64,000 nucleotides of DNA. Source: Heloderma charlesbogerti (lineage: Eukaryota; Chordata; Lepidosauria; Squamata; Helodermatidae). A program made the position numbers and the translations under genes. Below, in pieces: positions 54,596 to 64,000 of the stretch. The first letter of the stretch is position 1. Each line of letters starts with the position of its first letter. The notes below the pieces were generated by a model. That model had not been told where the DNA came from. It searched no databases and saw only the letters and a program-made list of their open reading frames with translations. The stretch covers positions 1,118,501-1,182,500 of the forward strand of contig JANEZZ010000809.1 in NCBI GenBank assembly GCA_026122225.1, written 5' to 3'.

Positions 54596-55130
54596 TGATT
54601 AAAGGCAGCTGCCGGCGAGATCACATCACTCCAGTGCTGAAGGAGTTGCACTGGTTACCAGTTGTTTTCCGGGCCAAATTCAAGGTGTTGGTTTTGACCT
54701 TTAAAACCCTATATGGTTCCGGCCCAGCCTATCTTAAGGAGCGCCTCCAGCAACACCAGACGGGCCGCTCAACAAGATCAGCCTCAGATGGCCTTCTCTC
54801 TGTCCCATCAGCCAGGACAGCTAGACTGGTGGGGACGAGGGAGAGGGCCTTTTCTGTGGTGGCCCCCACTCTGTGGAACTCCTTCCCTAGGGAACTCCGT
54901 CATGCCCCCTCTTTAATGAGCTTCCATCGTGCATTAAAAACATGGTTGTTCAGGCAGGCATTTGGGGTGGGTTAGGGTATTTTTAAAAAAAATTATGGTA
55001 GAATTTTATTGTTTTAAATTGTTTTATGGTGTGTTGTACATCGCCCAGAGTGGCTGGGTGACCAGCCAGATGGGCGATTAATAAATTTAATAATAAATAA
55101 ATAAATATAAATAAATAAATAAACTCCCAT
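54596..55130 (+). repeat. L2-like LINE 3' end with ORF2 C-terminal relic
   Basis: A frame at 54634-54975 encodes a piece typical of the C-terminus of L2/CR1-clade reverse-transcriptase proteins: LHWLPVVFRAKFKVLVLTFK, a YLKERL segment, RAFSVVAPTLWNSFPRELR and RALKTWLFRQAF. A 3' UTR with ACATCGCCCAGAGTGGCTGG and GATGGGCGATTAATAAATT ends in an AAAT-type tail. The frame is 5'-truncated, with no polymerase core, so it is not functional. Lineage within the L2/CR1 group is uncertain. Confidence 0.82.
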
Positions 55131-55178
55131 TGTCCCCAGCCACCATGCTGGGAGGGGCACCAGGTTTGGGAAGGCTGC
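55122..55178. mobile_element. Half foldback element after the LINE tail
   Basis: AACTCCCATTGTCCCCAGCC and GGGCACCAGGTTTGGGAAGG, the family's right-hand end, directly follow the LINE A-rich tail. Confidence 0.5.
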
Positions 55179-55411
55179 CCTCAAAGGAGAAGATTTGGAG
55201 TACAACAAAGGGAAGTTTCAGTGCTGGCATTAAGTCAGGAGATAAAATAAGCACTTTGTCTAAAGTCTGGGAAGATTGCTGAGCAGTCTTGGTTTGAAGA
55301 AGGTTGCTGAGTGGAAAAGTACCCCAGGTTCTGAGCTCGCTTCCCTGCAACCTTCCAAGCAGGGCTGAAGAGCTGTTTATGGAGCACGTCAGTGATGGGA
55401 GCATGAAGGGC

Positions 55412-55650
55412 AACAACAACAACAACAACAACAACATTTATATAGTGCCTTTTTTCCCCTTGCAAGGAGCCCAAGGTAGCTAGTTTACATGGTCCTCTCC
55501 ATTTTATCCTCACAACGGCCCTGTGAAGTAGGTGAGGCAGAATGTCAGTGACTGGCCCAAAGCTACCCAGTGAGCTTCATGGCCAAGTGGAGACTTGAAC
55601 CCAGGTCTCCCGGGTCCCAGTCCAAGACTCTAACCACTGCCCCACATTGG
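55412..55650 (-). repeat. tRNA-derived SINE (MIR-like squamate family), full
   Basis: Reverse-complemented, it starts with a tRNA-like head (AGTGGTTAGAGTCTTGGAC), has a GGGTTCAAGTCTCC B box, CATGAAGCTCACTGGG, CCTACTTCACAGGGCCG and AAAATGGAGAGGACCATG, and ends in a (TTG)n tail (CAA repeats at 55412-55435 on +). Confidence 0.8.
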
Positions 55651-55984
55651 CTGTCTGGTTGGTGTGTGGGTGTGGGTATGGGAGTGAGTGAGTGAGGGGG
55701 GGCGGGATCAGTTGAGGCCTTCTAGGTTTATAATGCTTGCTTGTCTCTTAAGGAACAGAGTGATTAGAAACTCCCAAGAAAAAAGCAAAGCTATAGCTTG
55801 CCAGGACTCCATTGCTATTCTGAGCATGTTGCCAGAGGTGAACGGAGACCCTCACCAGCTAACCATAGTTGTTGCTTTGGGGGTCCACAGTCCTGGCAGG
55901 ATCCCCCCACCCTGCACTGCAGCTCAACAGCATTAAACAGACTGAGGACATTAGTGGGAAAGGCGCCCCCTCGCCCTCCCCCCA

Positions 55985-56185
55985 CGGACTGTCATTCTTC
56001 TGACCCCCGCTCCCCCTCCCCACCCAAGGCTAGGAGCCTCCGGGAGGCTGCGGCCTGCAAATTGACCCTGCCTGGTGTTTTAATTGACAGTTCATTAAAG
56101 ATGGATGTGTGGCTGGAGGAAAACATTGCGACGGCGAGAGAGAGGCCAGCATGGCTGTCCATGCGGGAGTTTCATGATTTATGTT
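55985..56185. promoter_or_regulatory. Candidate conserved element adjoining the SAM exon
   Basis: Unique sequence just 5' of the 56265 acceptor contains CTGCAAATTGACCCTGCC, GTTTTAATTGACAGTTCATT, AAAGATGGATGTGTGGC and GGGAGTTTCATGATTTATG. It may be conserved because of splicing or enhancer function. No coding match. Confidence 0.3.
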
Positions 56186-56264
56186 TCCTCTCCCACCCCA
56201 AATTTCCCAGCGCTAAAACCTTTCCCCCCGCTCTCTATCTCCTCCTTCCTCCAACCCAATCCAG

Positions 56265-56389
56265 GCACGATGGGAGGTCTCTTTTTGGACGGTGAAGATG
56301 GCCCGGCACTGGAGGACGTCAGCAAGTGGACGGTGGAGGATGTTTGCAGCTTTGTGGGCGGCTTGGCTGGCTGCGGCGAGTACACTCAG
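56265..56389 (+). CDS. SAMD11: SAMD11 exon, N-terminal half of SAM domain
   Basis: The acceptor is CCCAATCCAG and the donor ACTCAG|GTAAAT. GC completes Gly with the preceding G, and the exon ends in phase 0. It encodes TMGGLFLDGEDGPALEDV and then VSKWTVEDVCSFVGGLAGCG, EYTQ. The W of SKWTVEDV and the FVGGL run are the conserved first helices of a SAM domain. It matches human SAMD11 'TKWTVDDVCSFVGGLSGCGEYT' residue by residue except for a few changes. SAM domains of this Polycomb-linked group (SAMD11, SAMD7, PHC) mediate protein-protein assembly; by established knowledge SAMD11 joins a PHC2-containing PRC1 in photoreceptors. Confidence 0.97.
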
Positions 56390-57368
56390 GTAAATTCCAG
56401 GCCGCTCCTGAAACAGAGGGGAGGGCAAAACCCACGACTCCGGTTTCCACCGACCTCGCACAAATCAACAAAGGCAGGAGTTAATTTTTTTTTTAAAGGA
56501 GAGGGGGTGACAACTCCCAGAGGGTCACCTCCAGGGCTGGTGTGGACCCAAAGCTTAATGAATGAATTAAAATTCTGCATCCAGGCAAGCAGAATAAATC
56601 ATGCATAACATATTCTGTTTTTCCCAGTCACCGGAAATTTTGGTCAGCAAGCCTTCTGGCTTCTGAGATTTTGCCAGGGCGTACCTGCACATTTTTAACA
56701 ATAGAGGCTAGAAACTTGGGCTCTCTTTTAAAGAAATAAAAACCTGAGATTCTCGTGAAGCTGAATGCTGCGTTCAGTATCGCATGCTCGGCACTTTTTC
56801 TGCCGTTGTACATCTGTTGTGGAAATCCACACAGTCCTGGCTATTTCCAGTGTCCTAGAAATCCATGCTCCCTAAATTACTTCACCAGTCAGTGACCATG
56901 GCATGCCACTACTAAATCGCTGATGTGCAGTGGGAGGCTGTGGTTGCTGACTGATGAGAAAATGCAACTTGACCCATACTCAGAGCTCCACTCCTGCATT
57001 CTCTCTACACTCATGCCAGCTCCAAAGTCACTTGAAACAGGTTCCAGCCAGGTATTAAGCTCTGATCGTGGAACATGTACAAGGCTTGTTACCTTTCAGG
57101 TTTTCCTGTTTGCCTCTGAAACTTCCTTTTTAATCACGTAGATTCTATATGTAGAATATTTTGTGATCAGAAGATCACTTAGCGTTGTTAACAGGGAGAA
57201 ATGCATTATATCACTGATGTTCATAAAGATCAAGGGTAGGTTGTTGACAGTGTCAGGCAAAACAAAGAAAACAAAAGAAAAACCATTGCATTATAGAGGG
57301 AGAAGGTGACCAACTTGAAGGAGGAAAGGGCATTCAGTTACATTTTATCTTTTACAAAATACATTTAC

Positions 57369-57463
57369 AGTGAAATCCCATGCATTTCTGCTCAGAAGTA
57401 AGTCCCACTGAGTTCAGTGTGACTTACTCCCAGGTATATGTGTGTATAGGATTGCTGTGTCAA
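57369..57463. repeat. Short foldback, AAGTAAGTCCC family
   Basis: CAGTGAAATCCCATGC and TGTATAGGATTGCTGTG at the ends, with CAGAAGTAAGTCCCACTGAG and GTGTGACTTACTCCCAGG as inner arms, form a near palindrome. Best of three copies here. Confidence 0.65.
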
Positions 57464-58133
57464 TTTATTTCCAGTTTAGATAGTTTTATACTTAAAAAAT
57501 TAAAATACATCGCCCCCCTGCCAGGTTTTGTTTGCCCAGCCCTGTTATAATGGTAATGTTCATCATCCTGGCTTTTGACAAGTTTGTCCAATAATTGTGA
57601 GAAAGCAATTCAGAAGTCTTATCTTAGCTGTAGAACTTGGATGCTGATTAGGCTCCGTGCATTTTGGAGTGGGGAAGCAGTGAGCAGAGAAAACCCTGCG
57701 AGCCAAAAAGCTCTCGTAGAGCAAAAGCGCTACATCCATCACTGCCAGGTGTAGGCCCATGAAGTGAGGCCCCAGGTCTGTATACAAAACCCAAGTCTGT
57801 TCCTTTGGCTCTTATAAACACCCTGTTGAGAGGGAGGGAGAGCAGCAACTGCGGGAGGAACAGATTCCTGAGGTGTCTGGGGCAGGCTGGAAGAGAAGGT
57901 GGCCGTGTGCTCCTGATGGAGGGAGGGAGAGAACATGATAAATGGGGAGGGAAGAAGTGGGTGGGAAAGAGACCCAGAGAGCAAGGAAGATAGGCTAGGA
58001 ACAAGCAATGGAGCGCAGGTTTTTGTTTTTTAATAATTATTCCTGTCCTAGATGGAGACTCAGGCTCAATTATTGGCTAACTATTAACAACCATCTTATT
58101 ATTACACCACTGTCAACATTTCTGGTACTTTAC

Positions 58134-58243
58134 TAAAGGATATAATCCTCTACACGTTTAGACAGAAAAAGGTTGGCTGGCTGGGGCATGCTGGGAGTTG
58201 CGGGGCTTTTTGCTGTCTAAGCATACATAAGGTTGCGCCCTAA
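58134..58243. mobile_element. TTAGGGC-end MITE carrying a ZNF143-like motif
   Basis: The left end TAAAGGATATAATCCTCTAC and the right end ATAAGGTTGCGCCCTAA are inverted. Inner arms GTTTAGACAG and CTGTCTAAGC also pair. The centre has GGGGCATGCTGGGAGTTGC, whose complement CAACTCCCAGCATGCC resembles the ZNF143 site. Confidence 0.7.
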
Positions 58244-59204
58244 GCGTTATAAGCAACCTCCCTTCCCTCCCCCCAGAGCAGGTCTCTGTCCTCAAGGAGC
58301 TTCCAGTCTACATTTCAGCCTCAGGGAAGAGAGCTGGGGGAGCAGGAGGAAAGGGAATGCAAGCTGAGTAAGAGCCAGCGCTGTCCAGGCGCTTGGCCCT
58401 CATTTTGACAGGGGGTGAGGGAGTGAGGGGTAGGCCGTAGGCTTTCCCAGAGAGGTGGTGTTTACAAGGGGAGGGGCTGGAATGATAAGCAGAAAGGCAC
58501 AAAATCTTTCTGCGGTGCCAGTAGAAGCTGCAAAGAATTGTGAGCAGGCTAGCGGGGCATGCTTGCTCCTCTGGCTTCAGCTCTCCAAAACAGCTTTCTA
58601 GACTGGCCGTTCACAGTCCAAAAGTGCTGGTGGATTGGGATTGGGAATATAAGATCGCTCTTGAAATCATGCACGCACGCATGCACCCGTGCGCCTTCTG
58701 CACTGGGCTTTCTCTTTTGTGCTGACCTCAAATATAGACTACCCCTTCCCCACCCGATTCGGAAGCCAGGACCCAATGCTCCCCCCCCCCAATGTTTTCT
58801 CTCTAGGTGGCAGGGTGGTGGTGCATTTTTCAACATGGGGCCAGTCCTCCCTTGCCTCACCCTCCGCCCCCCACGGTGTAAATCCCTTTGTGGCATGCTT
58901 CATTAAAGCCCCCTAGAATGGGACAGAGAGAGGAGGAGAAAAGGTAGGGGGGATGCAAAAGAGGATGGTTATGAACCTAGCATCTCTGAAATGGTTTGCT
59001 GTGAAGGCTGCGCTTTAGCATTCTTCCCAGCCCTGCAAAGTAAGCAAGGCTTCCCAAATTTGAAGGTAGGCAAGGCTTCCTGATGGGCTTCCTGAATTTA
59101 AGGGTAGGCGAGGCTTCTCGAATTTGCATCGAGGCATCCCGATGCAAAAAACAATGTCTTGTCCGCAGTGGCGTGAGCTTCGCCTGGTATTGCCCTAATA
59201 CAGC

Positions 59205-59312
59205 CTTCCCCAACCTCATGCCCTCCAGATGTTTTGGACTACAAATCCCAGGATCCCTGACCATTGGCTATGCTGACTGGGACTGATGGGAGTTGATGCC
59301 CAAAACCTTTGG
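59205..59312. mobile_element. Foldback element
   Basis: CAGCCTTCCCCAACCTCATG, TTTGGACTACAAATCCCAGG and the inverse GATGGGAGTTGATGCCC are present. The right terminus is eroded. Confidence 0.65.
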
Positions 59313-59766
59313 GCCACATCTGGATGTAGTTTGCAGCTTCCTGACAAACCTCAGCTGTCTTTTCTTTTTAAAAAATAGAGTCCTAGTCCTTACTTTCTTG
59401 GATGTTTCTAGCTCTTGTGAAGATGTGCTTAAAAACCATATGGGCAAACATGGCTCTGCAGAGGGAGGCATCCTTACACCTCCAGCTCCTTTGAGCTTGC
59501 AGCTCAAAGATCAGTGCTCTCGCGCTCTCTCCATTTGACCCTAAAACTGCAGTGCTGCCTTTGTTCCTTTCTACCCCCCCCACACACATTGCCCCCTCCC
59601 TTCAGCAGGCGGGCAGGAGGGATAAGCCATCTTTGCCAAATTTCCACTTACAGAGGGGGGTGCCCAGCTGTTCCCTGCCATTTATCTGTACTTACCTGTA
59701 ACAAAATTATGTGGCTGGCACACCTCTGACCACAAAGGAACTTCAGTCATTCTTGCCCCTTTAAAA

Positions 59767-59965
59767 GGGGTGCATCGGTGGCTCAGTGGAAAACCCCTGC
59801 TTTGCATGCAGAGGGTCTCAGGTTCAACCCCTGACATCTTCAAGTAGGACTAGGAAAGAATCCTGCCTGAAAACCTGGGGAGCTGTTGCTGCCAGTCAGT
59901 GTCAACAATACTGGGCTAGATGGACCCACAGTCTTCCGATAAGGCAGCTTCTAATGTTCCTCTCT
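59767..59965 (+). repeat. tRNA-Ala-derived SINE
   Basis: GGTGGCTCAGTGG (A box), TGCTTTGCATGCAGAGGG, GGTTCAACCCC (B box), TTGCTGCCAGTCAGTG and CTGGGCTAGATGGACCC followed by GGCAGCTTCTAATGTTCC. Confidence 0.85.
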
Positions 59966-60017
59966 TGTCGAAACTCCAGACCTTTTCCCCAGCAATCAAA
60001 GAGTAGACCGCTAACAG

Positions 60018-60132
60018 CTTTCCCTAACCAAGTGTCCTGCAGATAGCTTGGACTACAACTCCAATAAGGCGGCTGGGGATTATGAGAGTTGCAGTCCATC
60101 ACATCTGGAGGGCACTGGGGTTGGGGGATAGG
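60018..60132. mobile_element. Foldback element
   Basis: GCTTTCCCTAACCAAGTGTC, TTGGACTACAACTCC and the inverse GAGAGTTGCAGTCC with ACATCTGGAGGGCACTGGGG. Confidence 0.65.
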
Positions 60133-61498
60133 TGATGTATATAGCAACAGATGGAGTGCCAAACACTGATGTGGCAATACCGAAGGCCACCCATTTGCCC
60201 TTTCGGACAAATAGCCTGAGACGAAGGTGCTTTGTGCCGCCTGCATCCTGCTGGCCTGGGCAGGATGTGTGTTCCCTTTCCAACACCCAGCACGCTCATC
60301 AGGTTTGGCCAGGCTGCCGGCTGTGCGAAGCGAGGATTGCGGGAAGTGCTACTGCTTTTCCCTCCCTCGCCACCTGAGGTCTCCCCCTGTGCCACAGGGA
60401 ATGGAAACGAACTGCCCTTTTGGAGCCTGGTCCCAGAAAGCAGGCACACGCGCCCCCCCCCCAAATAAGGCCATGTCAATGCCTCAGACTGCGCCAACAA
60501 AAGGAGGAGATGCTGGGGGGAGAGGAGTGGGGCCGGCGTGGAGCGAGTTAAAGGGCGGGGGCCTTTTTTTTGTCCACAGCAGGCGCTGCATTTAACAAGT
60601 TTTTACTGTGTGAGAAAGTGAGGCCGCCAGGGAGACCCGTAGCTGCAGAGCTGTCTGCCTGCTTTCTCTCCTCCAAAAACCACAGCTGCTGGGGAGGTCT
60701 GGCAGAAAGCTGACCTCCACTCCTGCCAGCAAAAAAACACACAAAACGTTGCCAGAGTTTTTGAATTAGGAATTGGGGGCAGGGGGAGAAAGTCTCTCCC
60801 AGTTCAAACCCTGTATTGAAAACAGAGACAGCCCCCCACTTGGTGCCCTGAGCCCCAGGGACCGTCCATCTGTGTCTCCGTGGCCTGTTGTAGTGCACAC
60901 CACTTGGAGGCCTGGAGGAGAGCGAGTGCAGGAGCATTTTGACTCAGAGCCAGGTTAGCCTGGGAGGAAGGAAAGAAACCTGGCCCGTTAAGGTCTGCTG
61001 GGTTAGGGGGACGGGCGTCCTTGTGAGCGGCCCTGCTGGGAGAATCCAGTTATAAAAAGAAGATTCAGTCAGGGCAGGAGACAGGGGGAAAGTTGTTGGT
61101 GGTGTTTTTCCCCCCTTTTCTTTTTAAAGAAATACTTGCAACAGCAGTTCTGGCTGTGCCTGCTCTGAACTGCCAACTGAGGGCTCACACGTGTGGGGGG
61201 AGGAGGGATGAAGAGATAGAATTGAGAGCATCCATTCAGACTGCTCATGTTTTTTAATGCTCCTGTACTTGCAAGTAGAAAACCACCACAGCAGGAAGGG
61301 TCCTGGGATAGCACCTCCCTCCGCAATCTGCTGGTTCTCTATTTGCAGGTAGTATTATTTTTTAACATGGGGGTGCATTCAAAAGTGCAGTCTTCACATC
61401 TGCAGTCTAAAGTGGTGCAGTCCAAATTCCCACCATATCCTGCTGCCTGTGTAGACCCAGGCTTATTACTTTTGCAAACACTAATGATGTAGGCACCC

Positions 61499-61502
<4 letters not shown>

Positions 61503-61549
<47 letters not shown>
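61503..61549. repeat. (CA)n microsatellite, about 23 units
   Basis: Uninterrupted CA run, probably length-variable. Confidence 0.97.
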
Positions 61550-61551
<2 letters not shown>

Positions 61552-61552
61552 C

Positions 61553-61750
61553 CTGGTTCACATGTAATGACAACCCAGAGTATGGGTTGAGTATGGGTTG
61601 CTGAATCATGGGTTGTTACATCTGAACCCTACACTGTTCATGGTTAACCCATAGTTAAACCATAGTACAGGGTTTGCATGTAATGAGAACCCAGGATTCA
61701 ACGACAGTCCATAGGCTGGGTTATCACTGCATACGAACCAGGCCATTCAA
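61553..61750. repeat. Foldback-rich dispersed repeat
   Basis: CTGGTTCACATGTAATGACA and CAGGGTTTGCATGTAATGAG, with TTCATGGTTAACCCATAG, AACCCATAGTTAAACC and the inverse GGGTTATCACTGCATACG then AACCAGGCC. Same general type as 6370-6790. Confidence 0.5.
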
Positions 61751-62039
61751 CACAGGGGGGTTGCTCCAGATTTACATTGGCTCAAGTGCACCGATGGAAG
61801 CCTACTTCCCTGCCCTCTCCATCCCATGGCAGCCCCCTGAAAATTCTATACAGAGTCAGAAACTGCTTCTAAATGGGGTTATCTTTCGTGTGGCAGGGAG
61901 GGGAGATCCCCAAATTTCAGGCAGGGGGACCTTCTACGAGCAGATCCCTTCTTGTGGAGGGCAGATCCTGGAACCAACCCAACTTTCTGTTAACTAATCT
62001 GGACTAGGACGTAATTCTTGTACTAACACAGGTTAGCTT

Positions 62040-62490
62040 CTGATTTACCACCCTGATTGTGAGTGCCGTCACACAGTTGAATGCTGTCCAGAGACAGCTG
62101 ATTCATGTTCAGGGGTCTCAAGCGTGCAAGATGTGGTATAGTGATAAATGTTGAGGTGTAGTCCCTCATGACAGTCCTCATAGCCACACACCCAAGAAGA
62201 GTCCCAAAATTCAGGCAGATCCATATCAACAAGCCAGTTCTAGCAGGTTTCATCACCAGGAGGTTTTTTCTAAAGAGAACAGGCCTTAATTGCCTGTTCA
62301 AGACCATGTCACCCCCAAATAAATTGCTGCTGGGAGAATACATTCCTTCCCCCAGCTACTATGAAGTTTGCAGCTAAGCTCTCAGGGAATTCTGTGGGGG
62401 TGGCAGGTGGCATCTGTGTTCCTGCTAAGAAAAGACGTGCCGGTGCTTTGTCCCTATGAGCCCCGGCTCCACTACACCACTGCATGAGAG
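62040..62490 (+). repeat. Repeat family A, best-preserved copy
   Basis: It contains CTCATAGCCACACACCCAAG, AATTCAGGCAGATCCATATC, CCAGTTCTAGCAGGTTTCAT, TTAATTGCCTGTTCAAGACC and the CCACTACACCACTGCATG end. It matches 66-530 (reversed), 11205-11368 and 23225-23640. Identity unknown. Confidence 0.65.
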
Positions 62491-62668
62491 GCAGTCCAAA
62501 GGCAATCTCTCCCGGCCCGTGCCCTATGTTAACAGCCCATGCGTCTGGACAGCAGTTTCCGCCCTTCCACTCTGAAAAAACACAGGGCGGGATTGGGCAC
62601 AGAATCCCCACTTCCGGGAGAATTCCTGGCCACCTCTACACACACCGCTTTTGCTTGCCCCTCTGCAG

Positions 62669-62779
62669 GTCTTCCGGGAACAGGCCATTGATGGTGAGAC
62701 GTTGCCACTCTTGACAGAAGAGCACTTACTGAATAACATGGGGCTCAAATTGGGGCCGGCGTTGAAGATAAGGTCACAG
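62669..62779 (+). CDS. SAMD11: SAMD11 exon, C-terminal half of SAM domain
   Basis: The acceptor is CCCCTCTGCAG and the donor TCACAG|GTAAGA; both ends are phase 0. It encodes VFREQAIDGETLPLLTEEHL, then LNNMGLKLGPALKIRSQ. This is the second half of the SAM fold: the DGETLPLL and GLKLGPALKI motifs contain the end-helix surface used by polymerising SAM domains. It is nearly identical to human SAMD11 and also close to SAMD7; the rest of the gene decides for SAMD11. The next exon (after KIRSQ) is not in the window. Confidence 0.97.
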
Positions 62780-64000
62780 GTAAGAGCACTTTGAAGAAAC
62801 AAACCAGAGTTCCAAACCCGAGGCTTCCTGCTGGTGGTCACCTCAGTAAAGACAAGCCTGAGGTTGTGTCCTGCTCAGACAGCAGGTCAGTTCCCTCTGC
62901 ACCATCTGCAGGCGTGGTTCAGCCACCTGCAGAGAAAAGCCGAATAAGAGGGTGTGAGAAACGCCACACCACTCTTGCTCAGCTGTTGCGGTCTTAGAGC
63001 TGGAGACCTCTCTTGGCAACTGTCGGGTTGCCTGCCCTGATTTTATTTTGCAAGGTTTTTTTCCTTACTTGTTCTTTGGGAGGTTGGCTTGCTGCAAAGT
63101 GAAGAGCTGCTCTCCAGCGCCATCTTGACTTGGGTTCAAGAGTGCATTTGTGTTTTGGAGCGAGGACCCCACTTCCTCCTTGGACTTTGGTTTTGGGGCT
63201 AGCGACTTTTCTTTCTGTCTCACCAGTTTCCCTTCGGGGAAACCAGTATTTTCTGACTGGCTGTGCCCACCCCTTTGTGTATTATTGGCACTAGGGAACA
63301 TCTCGGTGGACCTCCTTTTCTCCCCAAATCCCTACCAGACCAACACGGTGCGAGTGAGGTCTTTAGCGCACCCCCCCCACAGCCTCATTCCCTCCCTCCC
63401 CTAGAACACAGGCCTTGTTCTTCCTAGCACGTTTCATTTGTGCCATCAACAATTTAACGGGAGCCCCCTGCCCTGTCCCCAGCTGCTGTCTCTGCGCCTG
63501 CCCCAAGGATGGGGGGGGTGGGGGCTTGCATTAATCACCTTCTCTCCTGTGCCAAGAGGCCTCGGCTTGCTCTCGCACCCCCACAGCTGGTTTCTATTAA
63601 GGCTTCAATAAAAACGAGCTCATATTTAACCCCAAACAACCGGGGTATTACTCGGTTAGCAAACCTTGGGAAAGGGGTGACGGTTTTTCTTACAAAATCT
63701 TTTTTAACGCTACTGCCACAGTTTCTCTCTTCCACCCCTCAGCCTGCTCACCCCACCCAATCCAAGTGTGGATCAAAGCAGGGTCGGTGCTCCTGCATTT
63801 CTTGCTCCTTTCCCTCACCCCCCTTCCCCCCCTTGAATCAGTTTTATTTCCCGCAGAATTGATCCACAGGGAACAATTGCCCAGAGAACCTTTTTATTAG
63901 ACCCCTCGTAAACAGTAAGGGCTGCAGGGAAAGTAATAAAGTTGCCCTTATTGTTTTAACATAATATAACAAATGTATATGGCTGGTGGGTGAGGGAGGC
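62780..64000 (+). other. SAMD11: SAMD11 intron, incomplete
   Basis: No exon resembling the C-terminal SAMD11 tail was found. From about 63410 to 63680, and again at the end, unique sequence with GCATTAATCACC, TTCTATTAAGGCTTC, AATAAAAACGAGC and CGTAAACAGTAAGGGC may include conserved elements. Poly-C runs lie near 63370 and poly-G near 63510. Confidence 0.75.

Larger units (their letters stand above)
40894..56264 (+). other. SAMD11: SAMD11 intron, 15.4 kb
   Basis: The intron separates the acidic region from the SAM-coding exons. It holds SINEs in both orientations, hAT-like and foldback elements, an L2-like LINE with a residual frame, family B and C copies, a candidate conserved element at 47.6 kb and another (55.99-56.18 kb) just before the next exon. 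Stretches around 45.1-46.1, 46.5-47.4 and 52.1-53.9 kb hold nothing I can name. Confidence 0.85.
56390..62668 (+). other. SAMD11: SAMD11 intron, 6.3 kb
   Basis: The intron splits the SAM domain. It holds short foldbacks, a MITE, a SINE, a (CA)n run, a foldback-rich repeat and a family A copy, listed separately. The region 57.1-57.35 and 57.5-58.0 kb holds nothing I can name. Confidence 0.88.

Noticed and set aside
54634..54975. Host protein-coding gene with a 113-codon frame
   Set aside because: The sequence is the C-terminal piece of an L2/CR1-type LINE protein followed by a LINE 3' UTR, with no polymerase core.
56105..56265. Extra SAMD11 coding sequence upstream of the 56265 acceptor
   Set aside because: The frame open at 56105 is out of phase with the SAM reading frame across the AG acceptor, and the human protein has no such residues.
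63509..63862. Last SAMD11 exon
   Set aside because: The 117-codon frame has no similarity to the SAMD11 C-terminal tail and no suitable acceptor after KIRSQ. The real last exon is probably beyond the window.

Overview
The window is vertebrate nuclear DNA, most probably from a squamate reptile (lizard or snake). It is dominated by introns and dispersed repeats. The squamate call rests on a complete Sauria-type SINE with a 14-bp target-site duplication, on CR1 and L2-like LINE tails, on several copies of a tRNA-Ala-derived SINE, and on short inverted-repeat DNA transposons. Nothing bacterial, viral or organellar was seen.

One protein-coding gene is supported: SAMD11 (sterile alpha motif domain containing 11), on the + strand. 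Seven consecutive internal coding exons are present (11732-11902, 21397-21547, 37464-37579, 39315-39393, 40193-40893, 56265-56389, 62669-62779). All introns between them are GT-AG and every codon phase joins cleanly, giving about 484 codons in frame. The first exon begins in mid-codon, so the N-terminal exons lie upstream, or in the left 11.7 kb where I could not find them. The last exon, after the SAM domain, lies beyond base 64000. By established knowledge SAMD11 is a nuclear SAM protein of photoreceptors that works with SAMD7 and a PHC2-containing Polycomb repressive complex 1.

Layout: 1-11731 is intron or upstream DNA with CR1, SINE and hAT-like elements, including a duplicated CR1-plus-foldback block. 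11732-40893 carries five exons separated by introns of 9.5, 15.9, 1.7 and 0.8 kb. These introns hold a conserved-looking, TAAT-rich candidate enhancer near 34.5-35.0 kb and an eleven-copy pyrimidine-rich minisatellite at 38.0-38.6 kb. 40894-56264 is a 15.4-kb intron full of SINE, LINE and hAT copies. 56265-62779 holds the two exons that encode the SAM domain. The rest is the start of the last intron seen.

I found no undescribed multi-gene system. The most notable signals are nested and foldback transposons whose insertion sites can be read directly, two unrelated foldback families carrying a motif resembling the ZNF143/THAP11 site, a Q6 (CAG) tract in SAMD11, and several candidate homeodomain-rich intronic enhancers.
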